A DNA stretch of 64,000 nt, from positions 1-64,000 of the forward strand of contig NZ_JBBMFJ010000013.1 in the NCBI RefSeq assembly GCF_040096075.1. Reading direction: 5' to 3'. The notes beneath the pieces were generated by a model. That model made no database searches and had not been told where the DNA came from. It worked only from the letters and a program-made list of their open reading frames with translations. Below, in pieces: positions 52,184 through 60,596 of this stretch (position 1 is the first letter of the stretch; the number at the start of each line of letters is the position of its first letter). The translations under genes were made by a program, and so were the position numbers. The stretch is from Brotaphodocola faecis (GTDB lineage Bacteria; Bacillota; Clostridia; Lachnospirales; Lachnospiraceae).

Positions 52184-54436
52184 TTACATGGCAGCGTGGC
52201 AGGTTCTGGAGATTACATCCATCTGCTGCTCTCTGGTTAAGTCGATGAACTTAACTGCATAACCGGATACACGGATGGTGAAGTTTGCGTACTCCTCTTT
52301 CTCCGGATGCTCCATAGCATCGATCAGCTTCTCGGTACCAAATACGTTTACGTTTAAGTGGTGAGCGCCCTGATCGAAGTATCCGTCCATAACCTGTACC
52401 AGGTTGTCAATACGCTCCTGAGCGTCGTGGCCCAGTGCATCCGGGTTGATGGTCTGGGTATTGGAGATACCATCCAGAGCCCACTCGTACGGAAGCTTTG
52501 CAACAGAGTTCAGGGAAGCCAGAAGACCGCTCTTCTCTGCGCCGTAGGATGGGTTTGCACCAGGAGATAACGGCTCGCCTGCTCTTCTTCCGTCTGGCAT
52601 GTTACCGGTTGCCTTACCATATACAACGTTAGAGGTAATGGTCAGGATAGAGGTAGTAGCCTCGGAATTTCTGTAGGTGTGGCGTTTCTTTAACTTCTCA
52701 AGGAAGGTCTTTAACAGCCATACAGCGATGTCATCTGCACGGTCATCATCGTTACCGTAACGCGGGAAGTCACCCTCGGTCTCGAAGTCCATGATCATGC
52801 CTTCCTCATCACGGATAGCCTTTACCTTAGCGTACTTGATTGCGCTTAAGGAGTCAACTACGTGAGAGAAACCAGCAATACCGGTTGCGAAGGTACGGCG
52901 AACGTCGGTATCGATCAGAGCCATCTCAGCTGCCTCATAGAAGTATTTATCATGCATGTACTGGATCAGGTTTAAGGTATTTACATACAGACCTGCCAGC
53001 CAGTCCATCATAACATCGTATTTCTTAATAACCTCATCGTAGTCAAGATACTCGGAGGTGATCGGTCTTAACTCCGGACCAACCTGCTCTCTGCTCTTCA
53101 TGTCGCGGCCGCCGTTCATAGCGTACAGCAGGCACTTAGCCAGGTTTGCGCGTGCGCCGAAGAACTGCATCTCTTTACCAGTCTGGGTAGCAGATACGCA
53201 GCAGCAGATGGAGTAGTCATCGCCCCATACCGGCTTCATCACGTCATCGTTCTCGTACTGAACAGAGCTGGTGTTGATGGAGATGTGCGCTGCATACTTC
53301 TTGAAGTTCATCGGCAGAGCGGAGGAGTACAGAACAGTCATGTTCGGCTCCGGGCTCGGTCCCATGTTCTCTAAAGTGTGCAGGAAACGATAGTCGGTCT
53401 TGGTTACCATAGAACGGCCATCTACGCCGATACCGCCGACTTCCAGGGTAGCCCATACTGGGTCACCGGAGAACAGCTGGTTGTAAGACGGGATTCTTGC
53501 GAACTTCACCATACGGAATTTCATTACCAGATGGTCGATCAGCTCCTGTGCCTCAGCCTCGGTAAGGGTACCGTTCTCAAGGTCACGCTCAATGTAAATA
53601 TCAAGGAAGGTAGAGATACGGCCAACGCTCATTGCAGCACCGTTCTGGGTTTTAACTGCGGACAGATATCCGAAGTACAGCCACTGAACAGCCTCTTTTG
53701 CGGTCTTAGCCGGCTGGGAAATATCGTAGCCGTAAGACTGAGCCATAACCTTCATATCCTTCAGAGCCTTGATCTGCATGGACAGCTCTTCTCTCTGGCG
53801 GATGATGTCGTCGGTCATGGTGCCATCGCCACAGTTAGCGAAATCATTCTGCTTCTCCTGGATCAGGAAATCGATACCGTACAGAGCAACACGACGGTAG
53901 TCGCCTACGATACGTCCACGGCCGTAGGTATCCGGAAGACCGGTAATGATCTTGTTGTGACGAGCCTTCTTCATCTCAGGAGTGTAAGCATCAAATACGC
54001 CCTGATTGTGGGTGCGGCAGTACTCGGTGAAGATCTTGTGAAGCTCCGGATCCGGCTCATAACCGTAGTTCTGGCAAGCCTGCTCAGCCATCTTGATACC
54101 GCCATACGGCATGAAAGCTCTCTTTAACGGCTTGTCGGTCTGAAGACCAACGATCTGCTCTAAGTCCTTATCAGCCTCGCTGATGTAGCCCGGGCCATGG
54201 GAAGTGATACCGGAAACGATGTGGGTATCCATATCCAGAACGCCACCTTTTGCGCGCTCCTCTTTCTGCAGACCCTGCAGGATTCCCCACAGTTTGTCGG
54301 TAGCCTCAGTCGGGCCAGCCAGGAAAGACTCATCGCCGTCATACGGCTTGTAGTTATGCTGGATAAAGTCACGGGTGTTTACTTCCTCTTTCCAGAGGCG
54401 GCCGTCAAATCCATTCCACTGATCAAAGTTAGTCAT
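52184..54436 (-). CDS. pflB: Formate C-acetyltransferase (pyruvate formate-lyase)
   Basis: Cleaves pyruvate with CoA into acetyl-CoA and formate during fermentation. The 750-residue protein has the adjacent catalytic cysteines in DYSICCCVSATQTGKEMQ (three Cys in a row) and the glycyl-radical motif RVSGYAVKF with Gly725 near the C-terminus. AAGGAGG lies close before the ATG. It is followed by its activase gene. The upstream region contains a sequence like a Rex redox operator. Confidence 0.98.
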   Translation of the reverse strand: MTNFDQWNGFDGRLWKEEVNTRDFIQHNYKPYDGDESFLAGPTEATDKLWGILQGLQKEERAKGGVLDMDTHIVSGITSHGPGYISEADKDLEQIVGLQTDKPLKRAFMPYGGIKMAEQACQNYGYEPDPELHKIFTEYCRTHNQGVFDAYTPEMKKARHNKIITGLPDTYGRGRIVGDYRRVALYGIDFLIQEKQNDFANCGDGTMTDDIIRQREELSMQIKALKDMKVMAQSYGYDISQPAKTAKEAVQWLYFGYLSAVKTQNGAAMSVGRISTFLDIYIERDLENGTLTEAEAQELIDHLVMKFRMVKFARIPSYNQLFSGDPVWATLEVGGIGVDGRSMVTKTDYRFLHTLENMGPSPEPNMTVLYSSALPMNFKKYAAHISINTSSVQYENDDVMKPVWGDDYSICCCVSATQTGKEMQFFGARANLAKCLLYAMNGGRDMKSREQVGPELRPITSEYLDYDEVIKKYDVMMDWLAGLYVNTLNLIQYMHDKYFYEAAEMALIDTDVRRTFATGIAGFSHVVDSLSAIKYAKVKAIRDEEGMIMDFETEGDFPRYGNDDDRADDIAVWLLKTFLEKLKKRHTYRNSEATTSILTITSNVVYGKATGNMPDGRRAGEPLSPGANPSYGAEKSGLLASLNSVAKLPYEWALDGISNTQTINPDALGHDAQERIDNLVQVMDGYFDQGAHHLNVNVFGTEKLIDAMEHPEKEEYANFTIRVSGYAVKFIDLTREQQMDVISRTCHAAM

Positions 54437-54825
54437 TTGGTGTTTTCCTCCTTAAAATTGTACTGTGTTTTGAATACTGTATACATGCGTGCCAGAAAAA
54501 AATATAACCTCTCAAATATTTTGCCATCTGATTAGTTACATCGTCTGTCCGTCATCTGCCGCTGTCTGTTTTGGGGGATCAGCAGCTTCTCTGTATACAT
54601 CAATACCGTCATGTTTTGTTAAAATCATAACGATTCATTCTATAGCAGGCCATTCATCTGACCTGCATATAGAATATCATATTTTTTCTAAATTGCAAGC
54701 GGTATATTTGCGTTTTTTTCTCAATATATTCCGGGTATCTGTTTTTATACAATCAGCCTTTTTGTTAGGTTGAATGACTATTTTTTTGCCAAATGTATCC
54801 CTTCTTTAGTTAAAATATTATCTTC
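54437..54825 (-). other. Upstream region of pflB
   Basis: No gene is seen in these 389 nt. The region is A/T-rich, holds the pflB promoter (not unambiguously placed; TTGCAA with TATTCT about 54,680 is one option) and a Rex-like dyad at 54,616. Confidence 0.5.
54616..54633. promoter_or_regulatory. Candidate Rex (NADH-sensing repressor) operator
   Basis: TTGTTAAAATCATAACGA fits the Rex dyad TTGTTAA-N4-TTAACAA at most positions. It lies about 180 bp upstream of pflB, a usual Rex target in Gram-positive anaerobes. Confidence 0.45.
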
Positions 54826-57549
54826 CTATGCGGCCGCTTCTCCCAGCATCTTCACTGCCTGAATCAGCAGCGTTGGCACAAACGCGCAGACCAGCACCGT
54901 TGCCAGCTGCCGTGCGCTCAGATCTGCCACCGCAAACAGCACCTGAAGCCCAGGCAAAAACAGCACTGCCGCCAGGAGCAGTGTTCCCGTTTCAAATGCC
55001 ATCACGCTCCACATATTGCTCCGGATTCCAAGGTTTAAAAGCGAATGGCCGCTCCGGCAGTTAAATCCGTGAAACAGCCGGGCCAGAGTCAGGGCGGAAA
55101 ATGCCATGGTGCTGGCTGTCCCGGCTCCTCCAGTATCCATTCCCACGTGATAGGCCGTCATCGTACACACCGCGATCAGCATTCCCTGCACCACAATCCG
55201 GAACAAAAACGCGGCCGTCAGAATTCCCTCCTTGGGATCCCGCGGCGGCTGGTCTAAAAGTCCCTCCTCCTGCGGCTCCATGCCAATGGCAATGGCCGGC
55301 AGCGAATCCGTCAGCAGATTAATGAACAAAAGATGCACCGGCGCAAAGGGCATCGGCAGAGCCAGAAGAGACGTGTACAGCACGCACAGAATACCGGCCA
55401 TATTGCCGGACAACAGAAACTGCACTGCATTGCGGATGTTCCGGTACACATTCCGGCCATTGGCCACCGCCTTGATCATGGTGGCAAAATTGTCATCCGT
55501 CAGGATCATGGAGGCCGCATCCTTGGATACCTCGGTTCCCATGATTCCCATGGCAACCCCTATGTCCGCTTTTTTCAGGGCCGGCGCGTCATTCACGCCG
55601 TCCCCCGTCATGGCGACAATCCTTCCCTGCCGCTGCCAGGCCTCCACAATGCGGATTTTATGCTCCGGTGAGACCCGCGCGTAAACCGAGATGGAGGCCA
55701 GCTTTCTATCCAGCTCCCCGTCTGTCATCCGCTCCAGCTCCTGCCCGGTTACGGTCAGGTCCCCCGGCTCCAGAATGCCGGTTTTTTCTGCTACTGCCAG
55801 AGCCGTAACCGGATGATCTCCCGTGATCATAACCGGACGGATGCCCGCTTTTTTCGCCATCAGTACCGCCGGTTTTGATTCCGGCCTCGGCGGATCCAGC
55901 ATGGCTGCCATCCCCAGAAAAATGCAGGAATCCTCCATTTCCACACTGCAGGCCTGCATCTGCTCCAGGGGCCGGTACGCCACCGCCAGCACCCGAAGTC
56001 CGCCGGCTGCCCAACGCTCATTCTGCTGCCGGATCTGTTTTTTCTGTTCCGGCGACAGGGACCTTATCCCGCTCTTTGTAAGGATCTGGTCTGTCCGTTC
56101 CATAAGAATATCCGGAGCGCCTTTGGTAAACAGGACACAGCTTCCATCGCAGCGGTGCAGCGTACTCATCCGCTTTCTCCCGGAATCAAAAGGAAGCTCC
56201 CCCAGGCGCGGCATCTCCCGGCGCAGCGCCTCCGGTGAAACATCGGCCCGCAGTGCCATGGCCAGAAGTGCTGCTTCTGTCGGATCCCCCGTGCAGGTCT
56301 CCCCCTGTACCACCGCGTCATTATCCAGAACCGCCCCATATAAAAAATACCGCTGGACCGGATCATACAGTCGCAATTGTCCGGGCTGCAAAACCCTTCC
56401 ATCCACCAGTACCTGTTCCACCGTCATGCGATTCTGGGTCAGGGTTCCGGTCTTATCGGAGCAGATCACCGACACGCAGCCCAGGCTCTCCACCGCTTTC
56501 AGATCCTTGATGATGGCGTGTTCCCGAGCCATCTGCTGCGTTCCCATGGCCTGCACAATGGTCACAATGGAGCCAAGCGCCTCCGGAATGGCCGCCACCG
56601 CCAGCGCCACCGCAAACATCAGAGATTCCAGAATGCCGGTTCCCCGGTACAGGCTCAGCCCGAAGACCAGCGCGCAGATTCCAAGAATCAGTGCCGCCAG
56701 ATGCGTGCTGAACTGATCCAGGCTCACCTGCAGCGGCGTTTTCTTCTCCTTTGCCGTGTTCATAAGCCGGGCAATCTTTCCAAGTTCCGTCTCCATGCCG
56801 GTGGCCGTCACCACAAACACACCGCGGCCGCCCGTCACCAGTGAACCGGCAAAGACCATGTTGTACTGGTCCCCCAACGGAATTCCTGCCGGTTCTTCCC
56901 CTCCTGCCACGCCATCTCGTTCCCGAGGCTTTCTCCCCGCCATTTTTGCAATTTCCATGCCAGCCTTTTCCGTCCTGTTTTCTCCAACCGCACGGTTCCT
57001 CGGTCCGGTGCCAATCACTCCCGCCCGTTTTTCCACCGGAAGCGATTCTCCGGTCAGCGAGCTTTCATTCACCTGCAGATTGTAGCATTCCAGCAGACGG
57101 CCATCTGCCGCCACCAGACTCCCCGCATCCAGCAGCACAATATCTCCCGGCACTACCTTCGCCGCCGGAATTTCCTGACTTTTTCCATCCCGCAGCACCT
57201 GCGCGGCCGGCGCGGACAGTTTCTTCAGGCTTTCCAGAGACTTTCTTGCCTTCTCATGCTGAATCGTTCCCAATACCGCATTCATGGTGATTACCGCAAA
57301 AATAACAGCCGCACTCTCCCCGCTGCCGGAAAGAACGGAAATGGCAGCCGCCGCAATCAAAATCAGCACCAGAAGATCCTGAAACTGTTCCAGAAACACC
57401 TGCCAGAGCTTTTTTCCGGCATGTTCCTGCAGCACATTTTCCCCAAACTGGCCACACCGCATCCTGGCCTGACCAGACGAAAGTCCGCCGTGACTGCTCT
57501 CCATCCCGCGCAGGGTTTCCTCTGCCGTCATCTGATACCATGTTTTCAT
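54826..57549 (-). CDS. Calcium-type P-type ATPase (P2A)
   Basis: A cation-exporting P-type ATPase of 907 residues, most like bacterial calcium ATPases. Motifs: NESSLTGES in the actuator domain, PEALGS in the transport helix, DKTGTLTQNRMT with the phosphorylated Asp, the nucleotide-binding KGAPDIL, and TGDGVNDAPALKKADIGVAMG. C-terminal helices include the FINLLTDSLPAIAIGMEP pattern of calcium pumps. An extra hydrophilic stretch of about 40 residues (RNRAVGENRTEKAGM...) follows TGES, longer than usual. Transported ion not proven. It may be co-transcribed with the hypothetical gene 154 nt upstream. Confidence 0.93.
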   Translation of the reverse strand: MKTWYQMTAEETLRGMESSHGGLSSGQARMRCGQFGENVLQEHAGKKLWQVFLEQFQDLLVLILIAAAAISVLSGSGESAAVIFAVITMNAVLGTIQHEKARKSLESLKKLSAPAAQVLRDGKSQEIPAAKVVPGDIVLLDAGSLVAADGRLLECYNLQVNESSLTGESLPVEKRAGVIGTGPRNRAVGENRTEKAGMEIAKMAGRKPRERDGVAGGEEPAGIPLGDQYNMVFAGSLVTGGRGVFVVTATGMETELGKIARLMNTAKEKKTPLQVSLDQFSTHLAALILGICALVFGLSLYRGTGILESLMFAVALAVAAIPEALGSIVTIVQAMGTQQMAREHAIIKDLKAVESLGCVSVICSDKTGTLTQNRMTVEQVLVDGRVLQPGQLRLYDPVQRYFLYGAVLDNDAVVQGETCTGDPTEAALLAMALRADVSPEALRREMPRLGELPFDSGRKRMSTLHRCDGSCVLFTKGAPDILMERTDQILTKSGIRSLSPEQKKQIRQQNERWAAGGLRVLAVAYRPLEQMQACSVEMEDSCIFLGMAAMLDPPRPESKPAVLMAKKAGIRPVMITGDHPVTALAVAEKTGILEPGDLTVTGQELERMTDGELDRKLASISVYARVSPEHKIRIVEAWQRQGRIVAMTGDGVNDAPALKKADIGVAMGIMGTEVSKDAASMILTDDNFATMIKAVANGRNVYRNIRNAVQFLLSGNMAGILCVLYTSLLALPMPFAPVHLLFINLLTDSLPAIAIGMEPQEEGLLDQPPRDPKEGILTAAFLFRIVVQGMLIAVCTMTAYHVGMDTGGAGTASTMAFSALTLARLFHGFNCRSGHSLLNLGIRSNMWSVMAFETGTLLLAAVLFLPGLQVLFAVADLSARQLATVLVCAFVPTLLIQAVKMLGEAAA

Positions 57550-57703
57550 TCTGCCACCGCGCTCCCGGAAATTTTCAGGTTCCGCGCGTTCCCCCCATGC
57601 CCGAAACCATTCTGCTCTATCATATGCAAAAGCCCGGTCATTCAGTACTTATTTGCCGTTTCCTATGCGAACCCCATGTTCCTGCCTGCTGCCAGCCTTT
57701 CTT

Positions 57704-58567
57704 TTACCGTCTCCGCGCATGCCACTCCCGCAGCTTCCGGTAAATCCAAAGCAGCGCCAGCACCAGAAGTCCGCCAAAAAAGAAGATGGCTCCGATTCCC
57801 ACCGCAATCAGCAGGATTCTGGTCACCTTTTCCAGAAATTCCTGCAGCCCGGACTTTTTTACTTCCGGCTGCTTCTCCGCCTCTTCCGGCCGCGCTGCCT
57901 CCGTTTCCGCCTTTGCCCCGGCTGTCTCCTCCGCTTCCTCCCAGGCAGGCTCTTCCTGCATCTGAGCCTCATCCAGTTCTCCCGGCGCGCCGCCCCGCTT
58001 CAGTTCCTTCCAGCGCTCCGGCTCCACAACCCCTTCATACACGACCTGATAATCCCGCAGCAGCCGGTTTCCGCGGGCCACCGCATCCCGGCACACAATG
58101 CTATCCTCATTTTCATAGGGCATTCCTGCCCAGACAATCTCTTCTACTTCATATTCTTCTTCGGAGAGTCCCATGCTACGGAGCAATTCTGTTCCATACT
58201 GCTGCGCCAGCTTTGTCAGCTGCGTAAAATCTGTCAGCTCTGCTCCCCCTACGATCATCTCACCAAGCTGGTATTCCCCGGCCCCATACTCATAAAACGT
58301 GATGGGAAAGGAAAAATCATCCCGCCAGTAAGCATCTTCTTCCACCTGCTCCACCGCCCGGCACCGCACCAGTTCCTCATCATTCCCGGCCAGCACCGAA
58401 ACCGTAATCTCATCCGGAAGCGCCGCCTCTCCCTCTACTGCTTCGTATGTCACTTCCCGCCGTACGGTTTCCGCGCGCACCTCAAGCGCGCCGACTACGC
58501 TCATCTGCACCAGCACCAGCGCCGCCCAGAGCGCAGTCTGTATTCCCTTTGCTTTTTCTTTTGTCAC
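57704..58567 (-). CDS. Secreted-domain, C-terminally anchored protein of unknown function
   Basis: I do not recognise this 287-residue protein. It starts at GTG, 6 nt after AGGGGG. A signal peptide (about 1-32, ALWAALVLVQMSVVGALEVRAE) is followed by an external region with beta-strand character rich in Glu/Tyr/Val. An acidic Glu/Ala/Pro linker (about 200-235) follows. One membrane helix near the end (ILLIAVGIGAIFFFGGLLVLALLWIY) is followed by a basic cytoplasmic tail. The topology is that of a surface receptor or sensor anchored at its C-terminus. It lies upstream of the P-type ATPase on the same strand. Confidence 0.7.
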   Translation of the reverse strand: MTKEKAKGIQTALWAALVLVQMSVVGALEVRAETVRREVTYEAVEGEAALPDEITVSVLAGNDEELVRCRAVEQVEEDAYWRDDFSFPITFYEYGAGEYQLGEMIVGGAELTDFTQLTKLAQQYGTELLRSMGLSEEEYEVEEIVWAGMPYENEDSIVCRDAVARGNRLLRDYQVVYEGVVEPERWKELKRGGAPGELDEAQMQEEPAWEEAEETAGAKAETEAARPEEAEKQPEVKKSGLQEFLEKVTRILLIAVGIGAIFFFGGLLVLALLWIYRKLREWHARRR

Positions 58568-58867
58568 CCAAATCCCCCTGAAACCTTAAGCTGCTGCCTC
58601 TTCCCTTATGACACAACTGTAACCTCATTTTGATACCGGAATTCCTGCCGCGAACGAGGCAGGCCTGTCTGCACATGCCGAAACCGGCGAACCGTGCGGA
58701 ACGGTGTGTCTGCTGACTGTTCACACCGCATTTCTTACGCCCATTTTACTTCGGGCCGGAACACGCGTCAAGCGCATTCCGGCCCGGTTATTGTTCTCTC
58801 TGCCGCAAAAATCGACACCGCTTATGCGTTATCCAGAACGGTGTCTGATTTTGCCAATGCTTCAGCT
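58568..58867. other. Intergenic region with a strong hairpin
   Basis: No gene is seen. CGGGCCGGAA and TTCCGGCCCG (58,752-58,786) form a perfect 10-bp stem between the HD-domain gene and the hypothetical gene. The U-tract is weak on both strands, so termination is uncertain. Confidence 0.45.
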
Positions 58868-59554
58868 CTATGATTCATATACCAGATGATACAGCCGCTC
58901 CAGTTCCTGAAATGGCGGCAGATCCCGCAGTTCCTGCAGGCCATCCATAATTCCCTCCAGATACCACTGGTGGCATTCCCGGTGCTTTTCGTTGAAGCGC
59001 TGCCAGATCTCATCCCCGATCACCATATAATCGCGGGCCGTGCTGCGCATATTGCTGAGCTTGTCCCCCAGCGTGAGCAGCTTCACCTCCCACGGTGCCT
59101 GCTTTAAATGGGCAATCGTGCTGGCCTTGCGCTCCCGCCAGGTACGGGACTTGTCCTCACTCTCGGCCTTCACAAACGACAGCACCCGGCTCCCAAACGC
59201 CTCTTCCAGTTCTTCCGGCGTCACACTGGTATCCTCCAGAACATCGTGAAGATACGCCGCGGCAATGACCTCCGGATCATCGGTCATCTGCGCCACAATG
59301 AGCGCCACTTCCATTGGATGATAGATATAAGGAATCCTGCTCCCCTTCCGCATCATGCCCTCATGGGCCTTTGCCGCAAATACCGCCGCTTTCTGAATCA
59401 TCTGTCTATCCTCATTCATATGCCGTTTTACCGCTGACCTGTTATTTTCCACCCGGAAAACACCCTTCAGCAGCATCTCCTCTTCTGCAATCCGCGTTCC
59501 CAAACCATGGAACCGTTCCATCTTCACAGTCACCAAACCACCTGATATTTTCAT
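58868..59554 (-). CDS. HD-domain protein, small alarmone hydrolase-like
   Basis: Resembles the hydrolase half of RelA/SpoT and the Mesh1-type enzymes that remove pyrophosphate from (p)ppGpp. Motifs of this family: AAKAHEGMMRKGSRIPYIYHPMEVA (His64, His79), the HD signature YLHDVLEDT (His103-Asp104) and KLLTLGDKLSN. No synthetase, TGS or ACT domain. The start is uncertain: the ATG at 59,554 lies inside the target duplication of a mobile mini-element. A GTG at 59,527 preceded by AGGTGG, or the ATG at 59,521, may be the true start, and a further in-frame ATG (MNEDRQ) would also retain the whole HD domain. Confidence 0.8.
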   Translation of the reverse strand: MKISGGLVTVKMERFHGLGTRIAEEEMLLKGVFRVENNRSAVKRHMNEDRQMIQKAAVFAAKAHEGMMRKGSRIPYIYHPMEVALIVAQMTDDPEVIAAAYLHDVLEDTSVTPEELEEAFGSRVLSFVKAESEDKSRTWRERKASTIAHLKQAPWEVKLLTLGDKLSNMRSTARDYMVIGDEIWQRFNEKHRECHQWYLEGIMDGLQELRDLPPFQELERLYHLVYES

Positions 59555-59591
59555 TCGTAACTGTTCAGTACCCTCACAGTTACTTTCATTC
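59549..59591. mobile_element. 27-bp palindromic mini-element (copy 2) with 8-bp target duplication
   Basis: The element (59,557-59,583) is identical to copy 1 and is flanked by TTTCATTC on both sides (59,549-59,556 and 59,584-59,591). It sits at the very start of the HD-domain gene, so it may have changed that gene's leader or start. Confidence 0.8.
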
Positions 59592-59650
59592 TACCATACT
59601 CCCAGGCTTCCCGAAAGGGGCTAACTCATGGAATCGTAAGAAAAGTTGTC

Positions 59651-59679
59651 TTGTAAATCCGTGGTTTTTCTGTTATGCT
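59651..59679 (+). promoter_or_regulatory. Promoter of the anchored extracellular protein gene
   Basis: -35 TTGTAA (59,651-59,656), 17-nt spacer, -10 TATGCT (59,674-59,679). Confidence 0.55.
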
Positions 59680-59727
59680 AATGGACAGATCATCGGGCAT
59701 TTTGCCTTGCGATAAAAGGAGTTTTTT

Positions 59728-60480
59728 ATGGAACAGAATCAGTCATCTGCGTCCCGCCGGGATCACCGGTACCGCAGGAAAAAACAAAGTGAATGGCCGC
59801 ACATCCTCTTATTTTATGTGCTCCCGTTCCTTGTATTTAACAGCATCTTATTTGTCTGTCTCACCGCGAAGCCAAAGCTGAACGTTGTGGTAGAAGACAC
59901 CAACGACTACCTTTCCACCCATGTCGTCCTGACCGTAAAGTCATTTTTCCCGACCAAATCCGTCAGCATGACATTAGATGGCGAACCGCTGGAACTGGAA
60001 AAAGGCAAGCACCGTACATACACAGCCACCGTTTACAAAAACGGCTCCATCGAGTCTTCCGTGGTAAACTTAAACGGCATGCCGGCCACTGTCTTCGAGC
60101 ACGTGAACGTGTTAGATGACAATCCGCCGGAATTTTCCAGCACCGATATTCAGGACGGTGTCGTTACCATCACCTTATCCGACAGCCAGTCCGGCATCAA
60201 TTTTGATTCCGTCTACGCTCTGGATTCTGCCGGAGAACGCGTAGAGCCCACCAGCGTGGACCGCGCCAGCAACACCCTCTCCTTCGAGATGGACCCGGCC
60301 GGACTTCATGTTTACGCCCGCGACAAGGCCGACAACGAGGTACAGGGTACTTTCACCTCCCACAAAGAGGGCAGCGTAGAAACCCTGGAGGGCGGCGCAG
60401 TCGACCCGGAGGAACATGACAGTGCCGCAGCGGGCACAAGCGCTCAGGCCGCAGCTGCTACACAGGTTTCCGTTCCGTAG
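59728..60480 (+). CDS. Membrane-anchored extracellular protein, Ig-like domains
   Basis: A 250-residue protein that I do not recognise by name. A ribosome site (AAAAGGAG) precedes the ATG. A basic N-terminus is followed by one helix (about 26-46, ILLFYVLPFLVFNSILFVCL), so the rest is outside the cell. Residues 50-120 and 128-205 look like two beta-sandwich units. The second, with DDNPPEFSSTDIQDGVVTITLSDSQSGI and AGLHVYARDKADNEVQG, resembles bacterial Ig-like domains. The C-terminus is Ala/Glu-rich and disordered. Role perhaps adhesion or wall association; not established. Confidence 0.75.
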   Translation: MEQNQSSASRRDHRYRRKKQSEWPHILLFYVLPFLVFNSILFVCLTAKPKLNVVVEDTNDYLSTHVVLTVKSFFPTKSVSMTLDGEPLELEKGKHRTYTATVYKNGSIESSVVNLNGMPATVFEHVNVLDDNPPEFSSTDIQDGVVTITLSDSQSGINFDSVYALDSAGERVEPTSVDRASNTLSFEMDPAGLHVYARDKADNEVQGTFTSHKEGSVETLEGGAVDPEEHDSAAAGTSAQAAAATQVSVP

Positions 60481-60516
60481 TCTTTCCGTAATCATGGAAC
60501 CCTTATTTTTCAAACG

Positions 60517-60572
60517 AAAAACGCACAGGTTACAGCATCATCTCTGTAACCCGTGCGTTTTCTTTTTTGTGT
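60517..60572. terminator. Bidirectional terminator between convergent genes
   Basis: AAAACGCAC-GGTTACAG pairs with CTGTAACC-GTGCGTTTT, followed by CTTTTTTG on the plus strand. Confidence 0.8.
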
Positions 60573-60596
60573 ACTCCGTGCCACGCTCCGCGGATA

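Noticed and set aside
54484..54773. Small open frame upstream of pflB
   Set aside because: No ribosome site or coding character; the region is A/T-rich promoter DNA.
57256..58633. Long open frames opposite the hypothetical gene at 57,704
   Set aside because: Low-complexity Pro/Arg/Leu translations typical of antisense frames in GC-biased DNA.
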